This document shows positions 16,359-23,141 of a stretch of DNA of 38,689 bases, piece after piece. The notes beneath the pieces were generated by a model. That model saw only the letters and a program-made list of their open reading frames with translations. It ran no database searches and was not told where the DNA came from. Origin of the DNA: Candidatus Saccharimonadota bacterium. GTDB taxonomy: Bacteria > Patescibacteriota > Saccharimonadia > Saccharimonadales > OFTM59. The first letter of the stretch is position 1. Each line of letters begins with the position of its first letter. The position numbers and the translations under genes are program-made. The stretch is from positions 1 through 38,689 of the forward strand of contig JAJDCL010000018.1 of assembly GCA_029260875.1 (NCBI GenBank). The letters run 5' to 3'.

Positions 16359-16628
16359 TAAATTTTCTCCTAAATATCCTTTAGTTATAGATTATGATTG
16401 CTAATATGTCAAATATGCAATTGTACAGGAAAGTCTTACTGGAGATCAGCTCTGGCGGATAGTGAGGTTGCAGCTCTATGAAGTGAATTTGCGCCAGTTA
16501 TTATTATGGGCGTATTTTACGGCCGTAGTGTTATGAGCAGACACTGCTTTCAAAACGCTTCGTGCAAGAAGGGTTCAAAGGACTGCCCTCTAGAACAGGG
16601 TGCAGATTGTCTTTGGTCCAAACGTACT
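16359..16628. other. Intergenic stretch with a degenerate palindrome
   Basis: AAAGGACTGCCCTCTAG at 16578-16594 is a degenerate copy of the REP-like palindrome. Around it the plus-strand frame reads RFVQEGFKGLPSR, which might be a relic of a transposase tail. Nothing else is recognisable. Confidence 0.4.
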
Positions 16629-17021
16629 CTAGTTGCATGTCTGCTCCATGATACTTTTTAATTTCTCTAAAACATCTTGCGAGAAAGTGTTGTCTAGTTC
16701 GTCCTCATCAACCCATTCGTAATACTCAAACTCACAACCGCCATCGTCCGTTGGCGTAAACGTGTAACGGACGTGATAGTTGCTGTTTATGCGACTTAGC
16801 TCAAACATTTTGTCTTGTTCAAAAGCGGTCATCTTGTATTCGTTCCGGTTACCGCCTTTGCCTTTATTGCGGTAGATTGTGCCTATCTTTGGCGGTGTTT
16901 CGTTTGTTTCTTCTGTCACTATGCCGTCAATCCACTTGGGCGTATTATCAGGATTAACGGTAAAATCAAACACTTCGCTAACTGGCTTGTTTATGACAAT
17001 TTTTAGTCTTTTATCTTTCAT
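16629..17021 (-). CDS. SRPBCC-fold (polyketide-cyclase-like) protein
   Basis: 130 residues with the START/SRPBCC pattern: INKPVSEVFDFTVNPDNTPK at the start, a beta-rich middle (MFELSRINSNYHVRYTF) and a C-terminal helix (DVLEKLKSIMEQ). The fold makes a hydrophobic ligand pocket; the ligand is unknown. It overlaps the HAD gene by 4 bp and is the last gene of the operon HTH, HAD, SRPBCC. Confidence 0.8.
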   Translation of the reverse strand: MKDKRLKIVINKPVSEVFDFTVNPDNTPKWIDGIVTEETNETPPKIGTIYRNKGKGGNRNEYKMTAFEQDKMFELSRINSNYHVRYTFTPTDDGGCEFEYYEWVDEDELDNTFSQDVLEKLKSIMEQTCN

Positions 17022-17665
17022 TTTTTAAGCTCGCTGGTGTTGGCTATACTGCTAGCGTTTTCAGCCTGAAACTGTCCGGCAGTCACTAAACCAGTTTCAA
17101 CGCCAAGAAAGCTAAATCCAGCTCCTTTGGCAGCTCGCATATCGTGTAACCCGTCGCCAACGTAAACTACTTCGTCGGGGCGTATTTGTTGCTCGGCTAG
17201 CCATTCTAGAGCAGGTTCAAAAACCCTAGGGTCGGGTTTGTGATATGGTGTGTCGTCAGCTGTTTGCGTATAGTCAAGCAGCTCCCTTGGTATTTGGTGC
17301 AATGTTAGGTCATGCTCAAAACTAAAACGGCTTGTTGCGGTAATGATGCCTATGAGTTTTCCAGTAGCACTTATATGACGAAGCGTCGGTATCGTTGCCG
17401 TAAATAGTTCCTTCGGAAAATCCTCGTGTGTTGCTGTATTGTGAGCCATAGCTTGTTCTACGTCGTCCGTGCCATACAGTAGACATACAAGCTCTCTCAA
17501 AGGCTTACCCCAATGTTCTTTTATTTCATCGTCAGTAAGCTCTTTGCCATAGAAAGTTCGTGCTACGTGTTTGTGTTGCTCCCATTTCGTACCGATAGTG
17601 CCAACGAGCGTATCGTCGTGGTCAAAAAAGACAACCTTAATGTTATCTGCAATATGCTCGCTCAC
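17018..17665 (-). CDS. HAD-family hydrolase (PpaX/phosphoglycolate-phosphatase-like)
   Basis: 215 residues. VVFFDHDDTLVG holds the nucleophile motif DHDDT, GIITATSR is motif II, the lysine in YHKPDPRVF is motif III, and VYVGDGLHDMRAAKGAGF is motif IV. An alpha-helical C1 cap lies between motifs I and II. Members hydrolyse small phosphate esters; substrate unknown. It is coupled by 4-bp overlaps to the HTH gene upstream and the SRPBCC gene downstream. Confidence 0.85.
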   Translation of the reverse strand: MSEHIADNIKVVFFDHDDTLVGTIGTKWEQHKHVARTFYGKELTDDEIKEHWGKPLRELVCLLYGTDDVEQAMAHNTATHEDFPKELFTATIPTLRHISATGKLIGIITATSRFSFEHDLTLHQIPRELLDYTQTADDTPYHKPDPRVFEPALEWLAEQQIRPDEVVYVGDGLHDMRAAKGAGFSFLGVETGLVTAGQFQAENASSIANTSELKK

Positions 17666-17856
17666 TTTTTATGCTCCGTAAATTTCATCAAGTCTTCCTT
17701 CCTGTAGCGTCTCAATTTTCGCTCACCAATCCGAATTGCTTTAAGGGGGCCTTTCTTGTCCCAGGCACGAAGCGTGTTGGGGTGAACTTTTAGTAGCTCA
17801 CTTGCTTGCTTTAGGGTTAGTAATTCTTGCAATTGCTCTTGTGGTATTTTCCTCAC
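17662..17856 (-). CDS. MerR/excisionase-type HTH protein
   Basis: 64 residues. LLTLKQASELLKVHPNTLRAW followed by DKKGPLKAIRIGERKLRRY is the helix-turn-helix and wing of the excisionase/MerR-like (HTH_17) family, with the tail RKEDLMKF. Start is a GTG at 17856; an ATG nearby (17863) is in another frame 6 nt after a TATAAT box, so the true start is uncertain. It heads the operon with HAD and SRPBCC genes and may regulate it. A palindromic repeat pair lies just upstream. Confidence 0.75.
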   Translation of the reverse strand: MRKIPQEQLQELLTLKQASELLKVHPNTLRAWDKKGPLKAIRIGERKLRRYRKEDLMKFTEHKK

Positions 17857-17910
17857 TCCTCATAGCTGTATTATACAACCATAAATTAGTAGGATTACTT
17901 AGCCAGGAAT

Positions 17911-17979
17911 CCAGAGGACTGTCCTCTAGGGCCATTCAAAACGCAACAATTCCCTATCTGTTAGAGGACGGACCTCTAG
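17911..17979. repeat. REP-like palindrome pair, second locus
   Basis: AGAGGACTGTCCTCT (17913-17927, a near-perfect palindrome) and TAGAGGACGGACCTCTA (17962-17978) are separated by about 35 bp. Bases 17937-17979 equal 15420-15462. The pair is placed between the HTH operon promoter and the end of the diaminopimelate decarboxylase gene. Confidence 0.75.
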
Positions 17980-18047
17980 GGGCCTATAGGGACTCTGGGG
18001 AATGGGCTTTTCTGTCACTGATTTTAGTGTTTCAGATCTGTAAATAA

Positions 18048-19208
18048 TCAGACAACAATCTCGGTCGCTTTCGGAATGTCATTGTATTGCACAGGGGCCA
18101 TACTTGCACAGTACGCGCCAGCTCCGCGGATAGCAACATAATCGCCAATTTTCGCTTTTTTCAACATTCTTGGCTTTACTTCTTCTGGGTTGCCGCTTGC
18201 TGGTGTTAGTATGTCTCCGCTTTCACAACATGGTCCGACTACAACGTAATCTTGATATATAGTTTCATCATTTAGAACCTCAATTGGGTGCTGTGCGCCA
18301 TAAATTGATGGCCGGAGAATTGCGTTCATCCCCGCGTTTAGCCGAAGGAAGTTGTATTTTGGAGTTGAGACTATATCTTCAATTCTGGCAAGCAATGTGC
18401 CGGCGTTGCCAACGAGCCACGTACCCGGCTCGATCTCAAGCCTCAGCCCCCGCCCTGTTTTATCAGCAAATTTTCTTAGTTCATGGGCAAAGATCTCCAG
18501 CACCTTCATCATGTCTGTCGGCTTATCTTCTGGCATGCGGGCAATTTTGAACCCACCACCAACATCAAGAGTCGTTGCTGTTGGTACAGCTTTAACTACG
18601 GTTAGACTTCTTTGAATCGTATCTTGCCAAACGCTTGGGTCGACGCCGCTGCCAATGTGGGTATGAACCCTATTAATGGACATGCCTTTTTGCTTGACAG
18701 ATTCAAGCACTTCGGGCAACTGTTCGTGCCATATGCCAAAACTGCTGACTGGGCCACCGACGGTTGTACGATTATTGTGGCCTGAACCCTTTCCGGGGTT
18801 GATACGAACAGCTATGGAAGTTTTGTTGAGCTGGTGCAATGTATCAATCTGTTTGAGTGACGTTGCAACAGGCAAAACTTTATGATCTAAAACAGCCTGT
18901 GTGGTTGGAGAAGATTGTAGAATCTGTGGGCAAAGACTAATTTTTTCTCCCTCAATGCCGTAGCCGAGTAATCGCTCTGATTCCTGGGGTGAACTCGCAT
19001 CAAAATGTAGCCCGAGACCGTTAAAGTGCTGAATAATTTCAGGATGAGGGTTGGCTTTGACAGCATAGCGGACAGTCATTCCGTAAGGCATTTTAGCTGA
19101 GAGTAATATTTCTGCAGCAGCAGTCATCGTCTCTCGTTCATAAACAAAAAGGCCGCCCTGGCCCATATGTTGATCAGCGATTACGCGCAGCCGTTCGGTA
19201 CTTATCAT
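18048..19208 (-). CDS. lysA: Diaminopimelate decarboxylase-like PLP enzyme
   Basis: 386 residues of the fold III ornithine/DAP decarboxylase group. The PLP lysine is Lys51 in VRYAVKANPH; HTHIGSG, LDVGGGF, EPGTWLVG (phosphate contacts), LNAGMNAILRPSIYGAQHPI, GPCCESGD and GAYCASM (substrate site) follow in order. The reaction would be decarboxylation of meso-diaminopimelate to lysine. Without other lysine genes in view it might act on scavenged diaminopimelate from host wall or on a related amino acid. Shine-Dalgarno AAAAGGAG precedes the ATG. Monocistronic. Confidence 0.85.
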   Translation of the reverse strand: MISTERLRVIADQHMGQGGLFVYERETMTAAAEILLSAKMPYGMTVRYAVKANPHPEIIQHFNGLGLHFDASSPQESERLLGYGIEGEKISLCPQILQSSPTTQAVLDHKVLPVATSLKQIDTLHQLNKTSIAVRINPGKGSGHNNRTTVGGPVSSFGIWHEQLPEVLESVKQKGMSINRVHTHIGSGVDPSVWQDTIQRSLTVVKAVPTATTLDVGGGFKIARMPEDKPTDMMKVLEIFAHELRKFADKTGRGLRLEIEPGTWLVGNAGTLLARIEDIVSTPKYNFLRLNAGMNAILRPSIYGAQHPIEVLNDETIYQDYVVVGPCCESGDILTPASGNPEEVKPRMLKKAKIGDYVAIRGAGAYCASMAPVQYNDIPKATEIVV

Positions 19209-19325
19209 AATAAAAATAGCTCCTTTTTATCGCGATTGCCGTTAATCATTATTACCATATACCATAAGAATAGTTTATCAAGGACCAATTTAACACCCCA
19301 TATGACAGGCCTCAATTTTTGCTAT

Positions 19326-19528
19326 GAGGTCCGTCCTCTAACAGATTAGAAAAAGTTGAATTGTACTATAGTCGCATTATGCCTTCTCGGAATGTGCTTA
19401 AAATTGATGTCGCAAAAAGCTACTATCATGTCTATGCGCGTGGAGCTAGTAATAGCGAGATATTCTTGGAAGTTGCAAATTATGATCTAGAAGATCTACA
19501 GGACGGACCTCTGGAACCTAGAACATAG
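19326..19528 (+). pseudogene. Truncated REP-associated tyrosine transposase (RAYT) relic between inverted palindromes
   Basis: ATG at 19379 opens MPSRNVLKIDVAKSYYHVYA followed by RGASNSEIF, the hallmark N terminus of Y1 (IS200-like, TnpA-REP) transposases. After about 36 residues the frame enters a palindrome (AGGACGGACCTCT at 19500-19512) and stops at 19526. The HUH motif and catalytic tyrosine are missing. A palindrome in the opposite orientation (19326-19346) lies upstream, sharing 21 bp with those at 15440 and 17957. The unit is a deletion derivative of a RAYT and its flanking REPs. Confidence 0.7.
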
Positions 19529-19597
19529 CTGTAATCAAGCAATATTTAGGAATGAGCCCAAATGGACTTACTTGACAACTTGATTAACGCAAAAGTC

Positions 19598-20221
19598 TTA
19601 TGTTTGTGGCTGGAATGCAAATGTTCGCCAAAGTTCGCCTCTTACATATTGTGGAACATGCCTAAAATTACAAGTATCTCTGACTTTAGCCCATGCCTCA
19701 GCTGCTTCTGATGGTAAGTCCTGACCACGTTCATGAAAGTACTTTGTTAATTTTTCTAATATGTTGGGGCTAATTTGATTAAGTGGAGTAAATTCAAAGA
19801 ACTGTTCTAGATTAGTATTCTCGTAAATAGTCCCATTTTTATCTGCAACAAATACACCAGTTAAGCTCTCGAAAGTCATGGAAGGTCCTGTTAATTCCGG
19901 AACGCTTGCATTGTAGCTTCTCCACAGCACTAATCCGCCGGCAGATAAAGTTAAGTTTGTCAGTACTTTCTCTTTGCCCTTGTCTCCTAGGTCAAACATA
20001 GCAACAATGTCTACTTCATCCTCCACCTTATACGTCGTGGCGTTAGCTTGAATGATTGCTTTATTGCCAGCGTAACGTGCAATATCAACATAGGTTATTC
20101 TGCCTAAGCCTTCAAAGCTTAAATCATCACCGCAACCAGGATAATAGATATGTGGGTTTTCCACCCCAATCATGTCGATTGCCATTTTCATAGCTTCAAC
20201 TCGTGGATCTAAGCCTGTCAT
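19598..20221 (-). CDS. Hypothetical protein, possible degenerate methyltransferase fold
   Basis: 207 residues. HIYYPGCGDDLSFEGLGRIT then YVDI, and later DEVDIVAMFDLGDKGKEKVL and SAGGLVLWRS, follow the spacing of the nucleotide-binding strands in Rossmann methyltransferases, with PGCGDD in place of the glycine motif. No substrate can be suggested. ATG at 20221 is close to a TATAAT, leaving little or no leader. It is the last host gene before the integrated element on the left side. Confidence 0.5.
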   Translation of the reverse strand: MTGLDPRVEAMKMAIDMIGVENPHIYYPGCGDDLSFEGLGRITYVDIARYAGNKAIIQANATTYKVEDEVDIVAMFDLGDKGKEKVLTNLTLSAGGLVLWRSYNASVPELTGPSMTFESLTGVFVADKNGTIYENTNLEQFFEFTPLNQISPNILEKLTKYFHERGQDLPSEAAEAWAKVRDTCNFRHVPQYVRGELWRTFAFQPQT

Positions 20222-20408
20222 TATTATAACTAGAACATATAAGATTTAATAGTCAATTCTTGGCTTTTGGGCTTGCCTGTAGGCGGGGCCGGACAGCGTT
20301 TCCCTCGCTTTGCTCGTCGCTTCTCCACTCAAACATGCTCAGTGCAAGCACTTGCGCGTGTTTTCGCTACGACGACCTCCGGTTCGAGATTCTGATTCTC
20401 AGAATCCC
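20222..20408. other. Intergenic stretch at the host side of the element
   Basis: No gene seen. GATTCTGA and TCAGAATC (20389-20407) form an 8-bp hairpin with a 3-nt loop. The rest is GC-rich spacer with no clear motif. Confidence 0.4.
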
Positions 20409-20449
20409 AAAGTAAAAGCCCCAACCAAAATGGCTAGGGCTTTTACTTT
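20409..20449 (-). terminator. Strong hairpin, probably the original terminator of tRNA-Asn
   Basis: AAAGTAAAAGCCC (20409-20421) and GGGCTTTTACTTT (20437-20449) form a perfect 13-bp stem. It abuts the left attachment core. If the element is removed, this hairpin lies directly after the CCA end of tRNA-Asn on the minus strand, the expected place for its terminator. Confidence 0.7.
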
Positions 20450-20455
20450 GGCTCC
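20448..20455. other. Left attachment core (attL)
   Basis: TTGGCTCC between the orphan terminator hairpin on the host side and the detached recombinase tail on the element side. Confidence 0.65.
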
Positions 20456-20574
20456 CATTGATGGACGTTCTTCGCAACTCTTTTAAACAACTAACAGAGG
20501 TAGATCCTTCTATCACTCACTCCCTCTCTGCATTAGTGAGCCTATCCCCCCCTGAGCTAATGGCAACAGATTAG
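20449..20574 (+). pseudogene. Detached native C-terminal tail of the serine recombinase gene
   Basis: From the core, the frame that matches the recombinase reads WLPLMDVLRNSFKQLTEVDP, then 21 more residues (including SLSALVSLSPPELM) to TAG at 20572-20574, 41 codons in all. There is no start codon. In the circular form this follows residue 479 of the recombinase, giving a 520-residue enzyme. Composition is protein-like. The link is inferred from reading-frame phase and position. Confidence 0.65.
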
Positions 20575-20580
20575 GGCGTT

Positions 20581-20601
20581 GTACAATGTCGAATATTGTA
20601 C
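20581..20601. promoter_or_regulatory. Operator-like palindrome
   Basis: GTACAAT (20581-20587) and ATTGTAC (20595-20601) are perfect inverted repeats, centre to centre 14 bp, located about 185 bp before the STAND gene and just inside the element's left end. Could be a repressor or recombination-factor site. Confidence 0.35.
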
Positions 20602-20784
20602 GATGACCCTGTTGCACTATGTATGTTGTAAAAGAACTTTTACGACTTATCGCCGCGTGATAGCCGGTAGAACGTACCCCACCTTCTCTTTTTATTCCCT
20701 ACTCTCTGTACTAAGTATGCGCGCAAAATTTTTTAGTACTTTATATTCATTAGCTACGATTATAACAAATGTTAAGATTATTAT

Positions 20785-23094
20785 ATGAATAACTATAGTT
20801 TCAGTATGCTATCGCCTGATGAATTTGAAGAGTTAGCCAAAGACATTTTATCTGCTGAGCATGGAGTAATCTATGAATCTTTTGCAAGTGGACGTGATGG
20901 TGGAATTGATTTACGTTATTCTCGCCCTAAAGGTCAAACAACTACAATCGTTCAGTGTAAACGCTATACCGATGCCTCAAAATTAGTAAACAATCTTATC
21001 CATCATGAGCGCCCAAAAATCGACCACTTAAAAGAGAAACCAACCAGGTATATTATTGTATGCTCTGTAGATTTAAGCCCATCCAAGGTAGATCTGATAT
21101 TTGATGCGTTCTCTCCATATATGGTGAGTAAAAGTGATATTATTACCCCAAGACAGATCAATTCATTACTTGCGAAGCATTCAAGTGTCGAGAAGCGACA
21201 TTATAAGCTCTGGCTTCTGAGTACGAACGTACTCGAACGAATCGTACATTCAAACATTGGGAACTACGGACATCTAACTGAATTAGAAATTAAAGAAACG
21301 CTTAGGCAGTACGCTCCGTTGCCAGTGATGGATGAAGCACTCGATAAGCTTCGTCAGTATGGCTATATAATCATCGCAGGACAACCGGGAGTTGGTAAAA
21401 CAACATTAGCAAATGTTATGTCGTTTTTACTGCTTGGCGATGAGGAGAATGGCTTTGAGGAGCTTATATCTATACCACGAGACTTCAATGATGCGATCAC
21501 CTTACTGAGTGCTGATCCCGACAAGAAACAGTTGTTTTTGTTCGATGACTTTCTTGGTGAAAATTTTTTGCAGTCTGGACTCGATCGGCATGAGAGTACC
21601 GTATTTGCAAATTTCTTGCGACACATCGAACGCTCGAAGAAAAACAAAGCCCTAATTATGACCACACGCGAGTATATCTTACGTCAAGCCGCTGAGACCT
21701 CTCGTATATTACGAGAAAGAACAACGCGAGAGCGAGAGTACATTGTTGATCTCACAAAGTATCCCCTCGAGACAAAAGCACGCATATTATACGAGCATGT
21801 ATCTCGATGGGACATTCCAGAGGAGCATTTGCAATATTTTCTAAGTAATCATATCTACAGAAAAATAGTAAAGCACCGAAACTATTCTCCGCGTCTGATA
21901 GAAGGTATTAAACGATACAACCTATGGCAAGATACTACGCCAGAAGAGTTTTGCGATAAGCTTATCGAGGTATTCGATTACCCTGAGAGCTTATATAAAG
22001 GCATTGTTGATAACGAGCTAAGCCAAACAGAACGAGCCTTGCTTCTGGTTATGATGTCGTTTGGTGGAAGTGTACCTTTAAGTGACCTGCGAAAGGCGGT
22101 CTTGGCGTACAGCTCTGATATAGATGAGGTGTCCTTCGAAAAATCAATCGATATACTTGATGGAACATTCTTACTAACCAATCAAATTTCTAGCACCACT
22201 ATTGTTGGATTTTATAACCCAACTATTTACGACTTTTTGCTTCGCTATTTCGAGAAAAAAATTGAAAGCCAAAAACGACTCATTGAAAATGCAATTTATC
22301 TTAATCAGATTGTAAATAGCTTCGCCTTCAATAAGCCTGCTATTGATGCCCGTGAACTTTTCGGAACTAAAGTAAACATGTTTTTGAATCCGTTCACAAA
22401 AAAGATCCTCGTAGAAAACAATATCAAGCAGTGCATCTCTGGTGTGATTCTATCAAGGCGTAATCAGTTAAAATTTATTGATAAAGATATGCAAGTCAAT
22501 GACTATAGTGAAGATCTCTTTGAGCATGCCGAACGTTTAACTAATAACGAGTTAAGCTCACCGGCTATCGAAAAAGTTGTCGTGCAAGACATTGTTAACG
22601 CTCTACAAGAAGGCTCACTTATAATTAATTCTGCAACAAATGCCTTATATATCTATGAATATCACCTAGCAGATATATTAAATGCAGGGCAAACAAAGTA
22701 CTTAGCCGAAGAGGTCGCACAAGTATGCTCAAATTATGATGATTTGTCTAGAGTCCAAGAGCTTACATTGAATCCATCAACAAGAGATTTTGCCGAATTC
22801 ATTATAGAAGGGATTCACAATACACTCAGCGTTGAAGAAATGCTCGATAACGAGATACAGCAGAGGTTTGAATCAGAAGATGATTACGACGATATCATAC
22901 CAGAACTTCATGATGTCGCCGAGGCATTCTCCGTTCCAATCTCCAGCTTAGAAAGCTACCTTGACTCATTAATGGAACCCCCGGAAGATGCAGCCGGATT
23001 CTTTAGCAGAAACGACGACGCATTTGAGTCATCCCGTGAGATTGAAGGTTCGGAAAACGATATCATGGACAATATTTTCGATTCCTTGAGGTAG
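20785..23094 (+). CDS. Mrr-type nuclease fused to STAND NTPase (Avs-like defence protein)
   Basis: 769 residues. Residues 8-130 form an Mrr-like PD-(D/E)xK domain: Glu15, GRDGGIDL (Asp42 as the metal ligand) and VQCKRY (Gln57, Lys59). The NTPase has Walker A GQPGVGKT (199-206), Walker B LFLFDDF (Asp254-Asp255) and MTTRE (292-296), resembling nSTAND3. A helical region follows (about 350-720) that could sense a ligand, and the last 60 residues are acidic. Proteins with this layout in antiviral STAND (Avs) systems detect phage proteins and cleave DNA. The trigger here is unknown. ATG follows TAAGAT by 6 nt, suggesting a leaderless mRNA. Convergent with the PHP-ATPase gene. Confidence 0.82.
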   Translation: MNNYSFSMLSPDEFEELAKDILSAEHGVIYESFASGRDGGIDLRYSRPKGQTTTIVQCKRYTDASKLVNNLIHHERPKIDHLKEKPTRYIIVCSVDLSPSKVDLIFDAFSPYMVSKSDIITPRQINSLLAKHSSVEKRHYKLWLLSTNVLERIVHSNIGNYGHLTELEIKETLRQYAPLPVMDEALDKLRQYGYIIIAGQPGVGKTTLANVMSFLLLGDEENGFEELISIPRDFNDAITLLSADPDKKQLFLFDDFLGENFLQSGLDRHESTVFANFLRHIERSKKNKALIMTTREYILRQAAETSRILRERTTREREYIVDLTKYPLETKARILYEHVSRWDIPEEHLQYFLSNHIYRKIVKHRNYSPRLIEGIKRYNLWQDTTPEEFCDKLIEVFDYPESLYKGIVDNELSQTERALLLVMMSFGGSVPLSDLRKAVLAYSSDIDEVSFEKSIDILDGTFLLTNQISSTTIVGFYNPTIYDFLLRYFEKKIESQKRLIENAIYLNQIVNSFAFNKPAIDARELFGTKVNMFLNPFTKKILVENNIKQCISGVILSRRNQLKFIDKDMQVNDYSEDLFEHAERLTNNELSSPAIEKVVVQDIVNALQEGSLIINSATNALYIYEYHLADILNAGQTKYLAEEVAQVCSNYDDLSRVQELTLNPSTRDFAEFIIEGIHNTLSVEEMLDNEIQQRFESEDDYDDIIPELHDVAEAFSVPISSLESYLDSLMEPPEDAAGFFSRNDDAFESSREIEGSENDIMDNIFDSLR

Positions 23095-23141
23095 ATAATC
23101 GAGTAACTTACTCTGTTTCTATGCTTAACGCACGTAAATTT

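Noticed and set aside
17802-18047. Plus-strand open frame over the palindromes
   Set aside because: It runs antisense through the HTH gene and across repeats; the hydrophobic start is the complement of the HTH coding sequence.
15371-19514. CRISPR array
   Set aside because: Palindromic repeats are irregularly spaced by tens to thousands of bases, vary in orientation and have no Cas genes nearby.
20579-20788. Open frame before the STAND gene
   Set aside because: Composition is not protein-like, it contains the palindrome and the promoter of the next gene, and no ribosome site is present.
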